A DNA stretch of 64,000 nucleotides from NCBI GenBank assembly GCA_028823855.1, contig JAPPFL010000048.1, forward strand, positions 98,922-162,921. Reading direction: 5' to 3'. The notes under the pieces were generated by a model. That model saw nothing but the letters and a program-made list of their open reading frames with translations, was not told the DNA's origin and searched no databases. This document shows positions 17,373 to 26,938 of this stretch, piece by piece; the stretch's first letter is position 1, and each line of letters opens with the position of its first letter. Both the position numbers and the translations under genes were made by a program. This stretch comes from Albidovulum sp. (GTDB lineage Bacteria > Pseudomonadota > Alphaproteobacteria > Rhodobacterales > Rhodobacteraceae).

Positions 17373-18476
17373 TTGACCGTCCCAACGCCAAATCGCTCCT
17401 ACCGACTTGCGGTCGGGTCCTACACCGAATCCTACGGCGACTTCCGCGCCCGGGGAAACGGCATTTCGGTCGTCGGTCTTTCCGACGAGGGCGCGTTTCG
17501 ACACGTCGGCTCGATGTTTCTTCCGAACCCCAGCTATCTTCGGCATTCCGAGATTCACGATAGAATCTACGCGACGATTGAGACTCCCGACAGCCGCGCT
17601 GCGCTTGCTTCCCTGGAGTTGCCGCGGCCGGGCGCCCGGTTGCGCGTTTCGGCCAGGATCTCCGTCAAAGGCCGCCTTCCCTGCCACATCGACCTTCATC
17701 CGTTGGGACGGTGGATCGCATGCGCCTGCTACGACACAGGCAACGTTCTCGTGAAGGCACTCTCGGACCACGGAGACTTCGATCCGCATTCGGGCAGTGA
17801 AATCCTGCGCACCGGAAGCGGGCCTCATCCCGTCAGGCAAACCAGGTCCCATCCCCATGGCGCAAACTTCTCCCCGGACGGACGATGGCTGCTGGTCCCC
17901 GATCTGGGTACCGACGAACTGGCGGCCTATCCGTTCGATCCCCATACGGGCGCTTTCGGGATGCCGCTCACATGGCGGGCTCCGGCGGGCTCCGGTCCGC
18001 GAACCCTTGCATTCAGCAACTGCGGCCGTTTCATTGCTCTGGTCAGCGAGTTGTCGTCGGAAGTTTCGAGTCTGCAATGGCGAGACGGAGCCGTGGAGGA
18101 GCCGGCGAGGTTGTCCTCGCGCGGTCCGGCTGAAGAGTCGAACGGAACGGGCAACACCGCGTCGGGACTCAGGATGCACCCGGATGGGATTCACTTCGGC
18201 GTCGCCAACCGCGGCGACGACTCGATTTCGATTTTTCGCCTGGAATCCCGGACCGGGTCGATCCAGCGTCGGCTAACGTTTCCGAGCGGCGGGAGGAAGC
18301 CGCGGGATTTCGGGTTTTCGCCGTGCGGGCGATGGCTGGTCTCGGCCAATCAGGACAGCGACAGCTGCATACTGTTCGAAGTCGATTTCCAATCCGTGCC
18401 GGTTGTTCAAAGAGTGGCAATGGTTGCTGTTCGATCGCCCAGCAGCGTCTGTTTCCTCTCTGATCGACAGGATTGA
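17373..18476 (+). CDS. Lactonase-family protein (6-phosphogluconolactonase-like beta-propeller)
   Basis: A 367-residue seven-bladed beta-propeller of the Pgl/YbhE lactonase family, predicted to open sugar lactones in the cytoplasm. Repeating blade motifs are visible: LPCHIDLHPLGRWIACACYD, HPHGANFSPDGRWLLVPDLG, GPRTLAFSNCGRFIALVSEL, and RDFGFSPCGRWLVSANQDSD. The TTG start lies 27 bases after the regulator's stop, so the two are probably co-transcribed. A sugar lactonase beside a sugar regulator suggests the imported sugar is oxidised to a lactone (inference). Confidence 0.85.
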   Translation: MTVPTPNRSYRLAVGSYTESYGDFRARGNGISVVGLSDEGAFRHVGSMFLPNPSYLRHSEIHDRIYATIETPDSRAALASLELPRPGARLRVSARISVKGRLPCHIDLHPLGRWIACACYDTGNVLVKALSDHGDFDPHSGSEILRTGSGPHPVRQTRSHPHGANFSPDGRWLLVPDLGTDELAAYPFDPHTGAFGMPLTWRAPAGSGPRTLAFSNCGRFIALVSELSSEVSSLQWRDGAVEEPARLSSRGPAEESNGTGNTASGLRMHPDGIHFGVANRGDDSISIFRLESRTGSIQRRLTFPSGGRKPRDFGFSPCGRWLVSANQDSDSCILFEVDFQSVPVVQRVAMVAVRSPSSVCFLSDRQD

Positions 18477-20298
18477 CCCGAAAATTCCGGTCGAATCCGG
18501 ATTGGACCCGCGTACAATCCGGCGAACCGCGCATGGATGATGGCAAATTCCACCAATTGGCACGGCCCTTCAGGCCAGGCATTCGGCAGCAGCAGGCGTT
18601 TCAATGGGATGACTGTCCATGCTGATCGAGGATTCCGGAGCCCGGCCGGGAGGGCCGGTTTCGCATCCATGCCGAAGCCCGCATGGTCAGGAAAGGGGAA
18701 TGGATCGCGTGCTTTTGAACCAATCCTCCGGTTTCCGCTTTTCTTCACCGACTGGAGGTTGAATAGCGATGACGGCAGGTAGCTATCCTTGAAGTAGCGG
18801 TACATCGGGTTGCCAGTTCCCGGATCAGCTTCACCGATCACTCCCAGCGCAACAGGCGTATAGTCGCAATAACTTCCGTCGACGATTCCGTTCTACATTC
18901 GGGGACCCGGGAATCCTCCCGGCATGAGATTTGCGGACGCGTATGTATCGAATATCCATTTGAGTTAAGCGGCCTTCCGGGCCGGATAATCTTGTCCGAA
19001 CAGCGAATCGTTGTTCCAATCGGTCTAAAATGGAGCCTTGCGAAGGAGCTTCGCTGGGGGATGGGAATGCCGGCGCTTGCCGGAATGCTTTTTGCGCAAC
19101 CGAAGCTTTCGATCGAAAAATGGCTTTTCTCCATTTCGGACAGTTCATTGCCGTCGGAAACAGTTGTCAATCCTTCGAAGACTGCAATGATCATTGCGGG
19201 TTCGAACGCCCTACACAATAAGGGCAACCGCTTTTGAAATTTCCGGCATGACGCGATTTCCGGTAAGCCGGTTGCTGCGCGCATCAACTCGATCACGCTT
19301 TCGTTTCGCCAGATGGCCTTCTGCAGCTTTCCGTGCATCGAGTCCCTACTTTGAAAAGCTCGGACCTGCCAACGACAGACAAGAAAATTGTTTGTATAAC
19401 GGCTCTATAGCCGCGCCTGATGGAACGATTTTCGACAAACCGCTTTACCGGTCGAGTTACACTGTCGCCGGGCGCACACTCTTGGAATGCCCAGATGCAG
19501 AATCGCCGTCTGCGTTATCTGCATCGACACCGACAGGCTCGGCGTCATCGCGCAGGTTGACGTGGGCGAATCTGTGTTCAGCCGCCTGATTGTCGGAACG
19601 CACGGCGGCGAGGGCTTTTCGAACATGCAGGGATTTTTAAGCCTCTTGCTCTTCCGCTATCGAAGGGATGGCGCATCTCTCGCCATGAATGAGTAGTGGG
19701 GATTCGTTCGCCTGCCTAAAGATGGGCAAGTCGGAACAGTTTCCCCAACTATTGCTGGGGATTGGTCGTTTTTCCAGAAGAAAGGGTCGGCCTCCTCCAC
19801 GGTCCCAATGACCATCAGCGCGATATCTGCGCAAGATACTTGCGCGGGCTGTTCACTCGAGCCATTCGCGAACGTGATGCGAGAACAGCCTTTCAATGTG
19901 TCAAAGGGTTCGTATGGCCCGGAAATTTACCGGGTTTAGGTCGCGGACACCGGCGTCGGGTATACTGCTGCGTTCTCATTTGAACCTGCTACGGGGTTCG
20001 ACTAGTTGCGGCGAGTAGAACAAACAGTCCTAGCTTGCACGATGCTGGCTAAATTTGTGAACCAGCGGGGATATGTCGCATCAAACTTGACCGGATTGAG
20101 CCCACGCATTATTCCGTTCCTCGCACGGAACGAACAGGTTGTGTTCCGTGATGCGGCTACCGGACTTGAAACAGCACGCAGTGAAAGGCTTGCAGGCATG
20201 AACAAGGGCGCCAATCTCGTTGCGGGCTTTTGCGGTCGTTTAAAAATTCTTGGTCTAGGCAGCAATGCCTATGAAGTAACAGTCGATAGGAGAATGTA
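18477..20298. other. Gene-poor region with unidentified coding-like remnants
   Basis: About 1.8 kb with no intact gene. On the minus strand a frame near 18960-18760 reads WIFDTYASANLMPGGFPGP, a TAG, then DPGTGNPMYRYFKDSYLPS, which is protein-like and resembles a decayed enzyme that I cannot name. Another minus-strand piece near 19850 (CADIALMVIGTVEEADPFFW) also looks coding. Both lack a continuous frame. The last 200 bases should hold the promoter of the HdeD gene. Confidence 0.4.
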
Positions 20299-20886
20299 AT
20301 GAAAGCTGCCACTGACAACCAAACTGAACAAATGACAAAAGAGGCGTTGGCCTCGCTTTGGTGGATGCCATTGATTCGCGGCGTATTGCTGGTCCTTTTT
20401 GGCTTTCTCATGTTTATCCAACCCGGGACCACCCTCCTGAATTTACTGTGGTTCATGGGTATCTACTGGATTGTGGATGGCGTCTTCAGCGTGATTGAAG
20501 GAGTACGCGGCCACGCCGAAAAATCGCGTATGTGGCTATTTGTTAGCGGGATTGTCAGCGTTTTGGGCGGGATATTTATTCTCGGGAATCCAATAGTAGC
20601 CGGCATAGTCAGCGGCTCAATCCTGGCCTATCTCATCGGCATCGCAATCGTCATTAGCGGCATCATGATGATCTTTGCCGGGCGTGACAAGGACGGGGAA
20701 AAACATTGGAGTTTATGGGGGGTGATTATGGGCATCCTCTATATTCTATTCGGCCTCTTCGTCATCTCCCACCCGGTGGCTACCATGGTCACGCTGACCT
20801 GGCTCCTCACCGTATGGGCGATTGTAGCTGGAGTTATTGCCATTGTCATGGCATTTCGGCTACGCGGCTTGGCCGCATCGAAATAG
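20299..20886 (+). CDS. HdeD-family membrane protein (DUF308)
   Basis: A 195-residue inner-membrane protein with six hydrophobic helices in three pairs, each pair followed by a short loop, the DUF308 repeat layout. LASLWWMPLIRGVLLVLFG and MGIYWIVDGVFSVIEGVRGH fit HdeD proteins, linked to acid resistance in Escherichia coli; the role here is not known. AGGAGAATGTA precedes the ATG. It stands alone between two gene-poor regions, so it has its own promoter, and the frame is fully intact. Confidence 0.92.
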   Translation: MKAATDNQTEQMTKEALASLWWMPLIRGVLLVLFGFLMFIQPGTTLLNLLWFMGIYWIVDGVFSVIEGVRGHAEKSRMWLFVSGIVSVLGGIFILGNPIVAGIVSGSILAYLIGIAIVISGIMMIFAGRDKDGEKHWSLWGVIMGILYILFGLFVISHPVATMVTLTWLLTVWAIVAGVIAIVMAFRLRGLAASK

Positions 20887-22528
20887 ATGTGCCCAACGTT
20901 AATCCATATGGGGAAATCATCTTAACCGAACCAATTATTTTGATCGGCGGGTCGATCATTTCGCCAACATCGCTGCTAGTGCGCTGAAAATCTTCCTCCA
21001 ATCTTGGAAGGATCGCCGTTTGAAGGTGGCGACAGTTGCCGGGAAAGCGCATTCGGTGCGCCGCAGCGCGTTCAAGCGCGACCGGAATTTTTTCAAATGA
21101 TTCCGGAATAATGTTCAAATGCATCGGAATCTGCGTCAAATTGGCAAGACGGACAATAAAGCGAATTTAAGAATCCAGCTTTAGATTTGGTAGCTTCGTT
21201 CTCTTTTCATTTCGGAGAAGTCGGCGCAATACCGGCTTGGCAATTGCCTGTCTTTAATGCCAAAGCGCAGATGCGGGATCGCGCTCATGCATGAGCTTTT
21301 GCGGTGTAGCAGCATTTGCGCAAAGAAGCGTCAGCATTGCAACTTCAGAGGAAAGTCAGTGGACGAGTCAAGCAGTAGTGTCGGCGTGCCTGCAAAGGAG
21401 ACAATGCGTGTCCACTAAATCGGATGCCATCGTAAAGCGTGTCCGGCCATGTCCCTATGGCGTTGATCGGCTTGAACATAGATGATGCCATTAGCTTCGG
21501 CGAAAATCTAAGCCACCGCTTGTGGCACGACAGGGCGGCGTGTTCCGCAATTGCTGCCATCTCCATGCTGACCGAAGGTAAAGGGTGGGCGGATCGAATC
21601 TCTCGCCGAGTCTCCGGCCGTCCGAAGGCGGGCCTGTCGGAAACCCGCGCGCAGTCCCGATCCCGGACCCACCTATCCGCCGCATGCCGACGAGTACCCC
21701 ATGTTCATCGCCAAAATCTAGCATTCCCGGTATTCGACGATTCGCGACAAGCTAATCGAGCCCCTCCATAAGGGAGGATTGCTCACGCACCCGTGACGAG
21801 AGAGGATTGCTCAATCAAGATTTACAGAGGCGAGATGACACTCGAACTTGGTCACCCATCTGCCCAGAAGACGGTGGGCAAAGCGTGATAGCGCCAAGCG
21901 ACAAAGATGGCACCGCAACGTACGCTTAGATAAATCGGGCGCGCGAGGGAGCCAATTTTACAATAGCCAAAGACGAGGAAAACAGGATTGCGAAGTAGAA
22001 CAACCGGTTTTGGATCCAGGTCGGGCCTACTAGTTTTCACTCCAGTGGTTTCGGTCAACGTGTATAGCTGCGCAAGAAACCGCGAGGCGATTGGACATCG
22101 CTCTCTTACTTCCGTCCCGTTTGCGAAAAGACCAAAGACTGATTGTAGCCGGCGATTGGAAATGGCCGTGCCCATTGCGGCGTGATTCTGTTGTCCAGGG
22201 AAGGTTCGCCAAACCTTGAGTGGAGAGTGTCGGCAATCGTCGACGACAGATTCCGCGGTCGATGCGGACGGCGGACCGAACTGAGAGAGCACGGCAATAG
22301 GTAACCGATTTTCGACCTCGAAAATCACGTTGCCGCCGCCTCCGCGTGGATTCTGGTGTTTTCGCCGGTTTCGAATCGGAATACCCTGCCAGGAGCGACG
22401 GCGGTCTGCTCGCGGTCAAGATCGACCGGCATGCTTGCCGCCTCGTTCCCGAATCCCTTGGTTTGCTTCGACCAAGGCCAAGCATTGGGGGCTGCGCCCA
22501 GCGCTGACGATGCGCGAAAGAGCAAAGC
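20887..22528. other. Gene-poor region, nothing recognised
   Basis: About 1.6 kb. Several frames of 60-160 codons exist on both strands but none has a known motif or good codon composition. A minus-strand frame near 22450-22330 (QTAVAPGRVFRFETGENTRI) is protein-like and ends in a stop, and could be the remnant of a decayed gene. Confidence 0.4.
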
Positions 22529-23032
22529 ATGGTGACCGATTTTCTCATACGGCTTGAGGCCGCTGGCGACCGGAAGGAAGTCGAAGCCCTGCTGCTCGCG
22601 GCGTTCTCTACCTCTTTGGAACTCCGCCTCGTGCGTCGATTGCGCGAAGACAACGATGTCGCGTACGCGCTGGTCGCGGTGGACGCGGCCGGAGTCGTCG
22701 GCCATGCCCTGTTCTCGAGACTGCGCGCGCCGACCGCGGCGCTCGCTCTGGGGCCGGTCGCGGTCGCGGCAAAACGACGCCGCCAGGGGGTTGCTGCCGA
22801 GTTGATCGGGGCCGGGCTTGAACGGGCAAGGAAGGAGGGCTGGGCGGCGGTCGTCGTGGTGGGCGATCCGTCCTACTATCGGCGCTTCGGATTCAGCCAA
22901 GGTGCTGTGCGCGGAATATCATGCCGCTATGCCGGTCCGGCTCTGATGGGGCTGGCCCTCGCCGAAGGCGGCCTCGGCGAGCCGCGCATCGAATACGCGT
23001 CCGCCTTCTCATTGATCCCGGATTCGAACTGA
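22529..23032 (+). CDS. GNAT-family N-acetyltransferase (YhbS-like)
   Basis: A 167-residue acetyl-CoA-dependent acetyltransferase. LGPVAVAAKRRRQGVAAELI holds the acetyl-CoA pyrophosphate loop (RxxGxA), followed by VVVVGDPSYYRRFGFSQG, the YhbS-group signature GDPxYYxRFGF. The length is typical. The local GC content is visibly higher than in the flanks, which may mark recent transfer or simply purifying selection. The substrate is unknown. Confidence 0.9.
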   Translation: MVTDFLIRLEAAGDRKEVEALLLAAFSTSLELRLVRRLREDNDVAYALVAVDAAGVVGHALFSRLRAPTAALALGPVAVAAKRRRQGVAAELIGAGLERARKEGWAAVVVVGDPSYYRRFGFSQGAVRGISCRYAGPALMGLALAEGGLGEPRIEYASAFSLIPDSN

Positions 23033-23355
23033 GACACTGGCCGAGTCCGTCGGACGCCCGTCGCGTCCTGGCCGAATCTTTATGCGCGAGGATACGACGG
23101 ACAGCGAATTCGAATAATGCGCGAAGCCATTTCGCGGTCATCCGCCACCAACGGGAACCTACCGGCTTCACCTTTATTGTGCGGGCGGCGCGATGGGGAG
23201 CATAGCCACAGCGCGCCCGGCAGCCCGAAACCCGGATAATTTTGAACCGGTTAGGGCGGCGCGGTCAGGCAGAGCCCTAGTCTTGACAACTAGGGCGCCG
23301 GGTGCGCTTAACGCTTCCGTTCCATACGGATTCCGCTCTCTTGCGCGCCTGCGCC
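23033..23355. other. Intergenic, nothing recognised
   Basis: About 320 bases between the GNAT gene and the end of the DUF6602-like pseudogene. There is no supported frame. The segment may hold the terminators of both convergent genes, but no clear hairpin with a T-run is seen. Confidence 0.4.
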
Positions 23356-24354
23356 TCAGCATCGGCCCCAGTTTGGCACAGTGCCCGCGTGATCGCCATA
23401 TTCGTCGTACCACGAGCCCAAGCGAAGCTGAAGGCCCGTCGCGAAGTAATGCAAGAGGCGTCCGCAGCTTAACTTCGGTTCCCGTCCTTCCTCCCCTATT
23501 GTCATCCAGGCCGTTTCGTTGCCTGCATCGGCGGACGTCAAATCCGCGTCCGAGGCTATTCCTAGAGCCTCCGCAATTTGGATCATTATTGCCGGGAAAC
23601 AGAGAGTTGCTCCCATTTCTTGATCCAGAATCAGCACCGATGCGTCATTCGGCCTGATTCCGTCTTCCAAGCGCTCGACCTTGCATGCACTCCGACCCAA
23701 GGCGATCAAGAAAGCGTAGCACCGGTTCCTCCACTGTCATCCGGTAGCCGGTTTAGCCATTTCAGTGATGGTTGCATCGGCCCTCATTGTTCCAAATCTG
23801 AATTCGTTCTCGACCAGCCGTCTTTCTTGCAGTGTCTCCATGTCTTCTACCATTCGGCGGTAATTCCGAATAACGTCGGCACGATTTGCCCGCGAAGCCT
23901 TCACCTCGCCGACCGCCGCAACCCATTCGACTCCTACCAGGTCAGTTTTTCCCTCTTCCGTTCTGTGCCTAGTCGATGCTGGAACGTCTCTGACGATAAT
24001 GATGTCCATCCGCCCGGATTTCGCGACGTCGGTCCTAACCACGCGTCCATGCGTTACCCGGTACTGTCTTCCGATCAGGCTCCCGATAGGCTCCCTCACC
24101 GCTTTTTCGGGTCCATCCCCACTTGTTCGGATGCTGTTCCTTCCGCCTGCTGCCCTCGCCCATTTGGCAATACAGGAATAACCCCTCTGCAACTGCCGCG
24201 CAGAGTTCGTCCGAGCTGAATGTATCCCTTTTCTCTCATTCGTCACATTGGCCTCAACCCAATTCGTCCCAGTCGATTGAACGTTTCCGGGTTCCGGTTT
24301 CCAGGAAAGAGTACTTTCTTGCCGCGCCAAGGAAAGCGGCCTATAGGCCGCCAT
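23356..24354 (-). pseudogene. DUF6602-like (NERD/restriction-type nuclease fold) protein with one in-frame TGA
   Basis: A single minus-strand frame is open from about 24354 to 23356 except for one TGA at 23737-23739. Before it, the frame reads GSLIGRQYRVTHGRVVRTDV, GRMDIIIVRD and WVAAVGEVKASRANRADVIR. This resembles DUF6602 proteins, where a fold starts RYxVxxGxVVDS, then QxDIVIYD, then a GExKxx lysine. After the TGA it continues WRNRCYAFLIALGRSACKVE. The D...E.K spacing is that of a PD-(D/E)XK nuclease core (inference). The true start is unclear, as the first 40 codons look non-coding. DUF6602 genes often sit in defence or mobile regions. If the TGA were suppressed, the protein could still be made. 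Confidence 0.6.
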
Positions 24355-24607
24355 GTCCGGCCTAGACCGGCGCGCGGGAGCTCTTCATCCGAGTGAAGGC
24401 CTCCGCAGTCAACCCCGGGATTCGGCTTCCCCAAGGACGGGGACTGCAGGGGTATCGCAGATGTACTGCTGTGTCGCCTCAGCGCCTAAGGACCCGGGGG
24501 GCATGCTTCCGGATTGGCGAGCGGGGACGGAGTTCCCGGCGGGTCAAAAACGAAGCGCATAGCGATCCGCTCTCCACGATCGCGCGTTGGAATGGAGGAA
24601 CTTCGCA

Positions 24608-25876
24608 ATGATCGGCGATTTGTGCGACAGGGCAATTTTCTGGGCGTGCGCAATCGGGATGCTGCTGGGTGTGGCGAGCATGTCGCTGGCCGGCGGGGCG
24701 GCGCTGCCGCCGACGGCGCGGGCGGACGGGTCCGCCGCGCTCAAGATCGGATTGCTGATGGACTTGAGCAGCGGTTCGGCGGAGGTCTACAGGGACAGGC
24801 AGCGGGCGTTCAAGCTCGCGATCAAGCATGTAAACGAGGGCGGCGGCGTGTTCGGCTTGCCGGTGACGGTCGCGGTCGGCGATGCCACCGCGGACCCGGA
24901 GAAGGCGGTCGCGGCGGCACGGTATCTTGTCGAGGTCGAGGGCGTGCATGCCATCGTCGGCCCCAACGCCAGCGTCAGCGCGCTGCCGGTGGCCGAGCGG
25001 GTGATCGGTCCGTCCGCCATCCCCACCGTCAGCTTCTCCGCCACGTCGCCGGAACTGACCACCGTCGCCGACAATGATTTCCTCTTTCGAACCGCGCTTT
25101 CCGACGTAACGCAGGGACCCGTCCTCGCCGGCGTCGCGCACGAGCGAGGCTTCGACAATGTCGGCGTGATCTACGTCGACGACCCCTGGGGGCGAGGCCT
25201 TGCGGACGCCTTCGAAGCAGCCTGGGAGGGTCCACTCAAGGCCGTCCCGGTGGACCGCGGCCGGACCGGCTTCCTGACCGCGCTGCGCGAGTCCGCAAGC
25301 GGGGAAGCGCAGGCACTCGTGGTGATTGCTTTCGAGTCGGCGGCCCTGACCATGGTACGCGAGGCGATCGACAACGGCATTTACGACAACTTCGTCTTCG
25401 GCGACGCCGCCAAGCGGGCGAGCCTGGTCCGGTCGCTGGGAGGCGCCCGCCTCGGCAACATGTACGGCACCGGGCCCGCGTCGGCGCCGAACAGCGCCGC
25501 GTCTGCAGCGTGGGAGGCGGCATATGTCGCCGAGTACGGCGCGCTGCCGGTGCTCGCCTACGTCAAGGAGACCTACGACGCCACGGTCGCCCTGGCGTTT
25601 GCGGCGCAGGCTGCGGGTCGGCTGCGCGGCGCCGAAATCCGAAACCGGCTGCGCGAAGTGGGCAGTTCGCCGGGCACCGTCGTGAACGCCGGCCCGGTTG
25701 GCGTCGCCGATGCGCTTCGCATTCTCGCCAACAACGGGGAAATCGATTACGAAGGCGCCTCGGGCAGCATGGACTGGGACGGCAACGGCGATTTGCGCCG
25801 CGGCCACATCGGCATCTGGCGCTTCACCGAAGACGAGCGGATCGAGGAGGTCCGAGCGGCGGCATTCGAGAAGTAG
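24608..25876 (+). CDS. Branched-chain-amino-acid-type ABC substrate-binding protein (LivK-like), solitary
   Basis: About 422 residues. Family-4 periplasmic binding fold: KIGLLMDLSSGSAEVYRDRQ, VNEGGGVFGLPVTVAVGDAT, AIVGPNASVSALPVAE, then FFRTA-like and VIYVDDPWGRGLADAFEAA. The ATG at 24608 has GGAGG upstream and gives a hydrophobic N-terminus (WACAIGMLLGVASMSLAGGA) that acts as signal peptide or anchor. No permease or ATPase is nearby, so it either serves a transporter elsewhere or has become an orphan. The base composition is more GC-rich than in the neighbours. Confidence 0.9.
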   Translation: MIGDLCDRAIFWACAIGMLLGVASMSLAGGAALPPTARADGSAALKIGLLMDLSSGSAEVYRDRQRAFKLAIKHVNEGGGVFGLPVTVAVGDATADPEKAVAAARYLVEVEGVHAIVGPNASVSALPVAERVIGPSAIPTVSFSATSPELTTVADNDFLFRTALSDVTQGPVLAGVAHERGFDNVGVIYVDDPWGRGLADAFEAAWEGPLKAVPVDRGRTGFLTALRESASGEAQALVVIAFESAALTMVREAIDNGIYDNFVFGDAAKRASLVRSLGGARLGNMYGTGPASAPNSAASAAWEAAYVAEYGALPVLAYVKETYDATVALAFAAQAAGRLRGAEIRNRLREVGSSPGTVVNAGPVGVADALRILANNGEIDYEGASGSMDWDGNGDLRRGHIGIWRFTEDERIEEVRAAAFEK

Positions 25877-26140
25877 GGTTCCTGTTGCTCGCCCGGATAG
25901 CATGCGTTCCGTTGTACCCTGCCAAAGCGAATGAACGCGGGCGGTCACTACGCATAGCACGCGCAAACCCGTCGTCTTATATCAAACTCAACTGCGTGCC
26001 GCTCGATTCCACGGCTACGCGGAACGGTTGCCACGGATATTGCCGCAGGGGGGGTGTGCGCCGCCTCTTATTCGAATCAAATTGTTTGCAAATAGTTTGC
26101 CAGAGCGTCAATTTGACTGTCTCTAGACATGAAAATCCAC
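25877..26140. other. Intergenic, nothing recognised
   Basis: About 260 bases leading into the palindrome and tRNA-like remnant at 26141-26217. There is no open frame with family similarity. The 75 bases between that remnant and the VapC stop are also empty. Confidence 0.4.
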
Positions 26141-26160
26141 TGAAAACATCTGTGTTTTCA
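26141..26160. repeat. TGAAAACA palindrome, copy 1
   Basis: Imperfect inverted repeat, TGAAAACA and TGTTTTCA around four bases, directly followed by AGGGATTTC and a tRNA-like 3' end. A near-identical arrangement occurs at 55699-55722. It may be an attachment-site arm or a terminator of the former tRNA. Confidence 0.6.
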
Positions 26161-26171
26161 AGGGATTTCAA

Positions 26172-26217
26172 CAGTTGCGGGGATGGGATATGAACCTGCG
26201 GCCTTCAGGTTTTGAGA
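26172..26217 (-). other. tRNA-fMet-like 3' half (remnant or att site)
   Basis: Read on the minus strand it runs CTCAAAACCTGAAGG, a variable segment, CGCAGGTTCATATCC, then CATCCCCGCAAC. This follows the 3' half of an initiator tRNA (CTCATAACCTGAAGG, GTAGGTTCAAATCC, TACCCCCGCAACCA). The anticodon would be CAA rather than CAT, the T stem is mispaired and the 5' half is not recognisable, so it is not a working tRNA. Integrases commonly target tRNA 3' ends, so this may be one end of an excised or decayed island. Confidence 0.45.
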
Positions 26218-26294
26218 ATGAAGGATGCACCTCGTCGGCCAACCCGGCGTTGATATTCGCCGCGGTTGCAAGCCCCCCGGACTCGTGAAACTCC

Positions 26295-26681
26295 CTATAC
26301 CAGCTCCACCGGAGGGCCATATCCTTCAAGCGCGCGGTCGCGCGTGATCAATGGCCAGCCCTCCCGCCGGGCCTGTGCGATCAGAATGCGATCAAAGGGA
26401 TCGGCATGAAGCGGAGGAAGTTTCGCCACTTCCAGCGCGTGGCCCGTCGTAATTGGCAACTCCGTCCAGCCATTCACCGCAAGTCCTGCACGCAATTTAG
26501 CGGGATCGACCTTGAAATCCGCCCGACCGAGACCCGCCTTAATCACCACCTCCCAAATGCTGGCCGCCGAAACATGAGGAAGCTGCTCTTCATCGGTAAC
26601 GCGTGCCAGAGCAGTCGGGCTCAACCGCTCAGGCGTATAAGCCGCCCATAGCACCAGATGAGTGTCGACGAGGAGAGTCAC
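26295..26681 (-). CDS. vapC: PIN-domain toxin (VapC-like)
   Basis: A 128-residue RNase of the PIN family. The acidic metal-site residues are intact: Asp in LLVDTHLVLW, Glu in AASIWEVVIKAGLGRAD, and Asp in HADPFDRILIAQA. ARREGWPLITRD completes the fold. It overlaps the antitoxin gene by 4 bases, the usual coupling. VapC proteins cleave tRNA or rRNA and are held inactive by the partner. Its neighbours are decayed, yet this module is fully open. Confidence 0.92.
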   Translation of the reverse strand: MTLLVDTHLVLWAAYTPERLSPTALARVTDEEQLPHVSAASIWEVVIKAGLGRADFKVDPAKLRAGLAVNGWTELPITTGHALEVAKLPPLHADPFDRILIAQARREGWPLITRDRALEGYGPPVELV

Positions 26682-26908
26682 CCGAGGAATGCCTCCGCGA
26701 TCTCCTCCGCTCCCATGCGATCAAAATCGTCTGGCACGGCGCCCTGCCCCGACAGAAAGCCGAGGCGCTTAGATCCTTCGGGTACAATTGCTTCAACCTT
26801 AACAAGCGGTTTGCCGGCGCGAGCAATGATAAATCCCTCGCCCGATGCGGCTGCGGCCACCAACCTGGACAGATTTGTCTTGGCTTCGTGCATGTTCACG
26901 GTCTTCAT
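26678..26908 (-). CDS. Phd/YefM-type antitoxin of the VapC module
   Basis: A 76-residue antitoxin. MKTVNMHEAKTNLSRLVAAA is the Phd/YefM DNA-binding start, and IIARAGKPLVKVEAIVP the following strand. The C-terminal tail DDFDRMGAEEIAEAFLG should wrap the toxin. AGGAGG lies 6 bases before the ATG, and a perfect inverted repeat 12 bases further upstream is a likely autoregulatory operator. Confidence 0.92.
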   Translation of the reverse strand: MKTVNMHEAKTNLSRLVAAAASGEGFIIARAGKPLVKVEAIVPEGSKRLGFLSGQGAVPDDFDRMGAEEIAEAFLG

Positions 26909-26920
26909 GCCTACTTCCTC

Positions 26921-26938
26921 CTTAGTCTATGAACTAAG
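26921..26938 (-). promoter_or_regulatory. Putative operator of the Phd/VapC module
   Basis: CTTAGTCTATGAACTAAG: 6-bp arms CTTAGT and ACTAAG with a 6-base spacer, 12 bases upstream of the antitoxin start. Position and symmetry fit autorepression by a Phd-type antitoxin. Confidence 0.6.

Noticed and set aside
25510..26193. Long plus-strand frame overlapping the LivK-type gene
   Set aside because: It is a shifted shadow of the high-GC binding-protein gene and has no motif.
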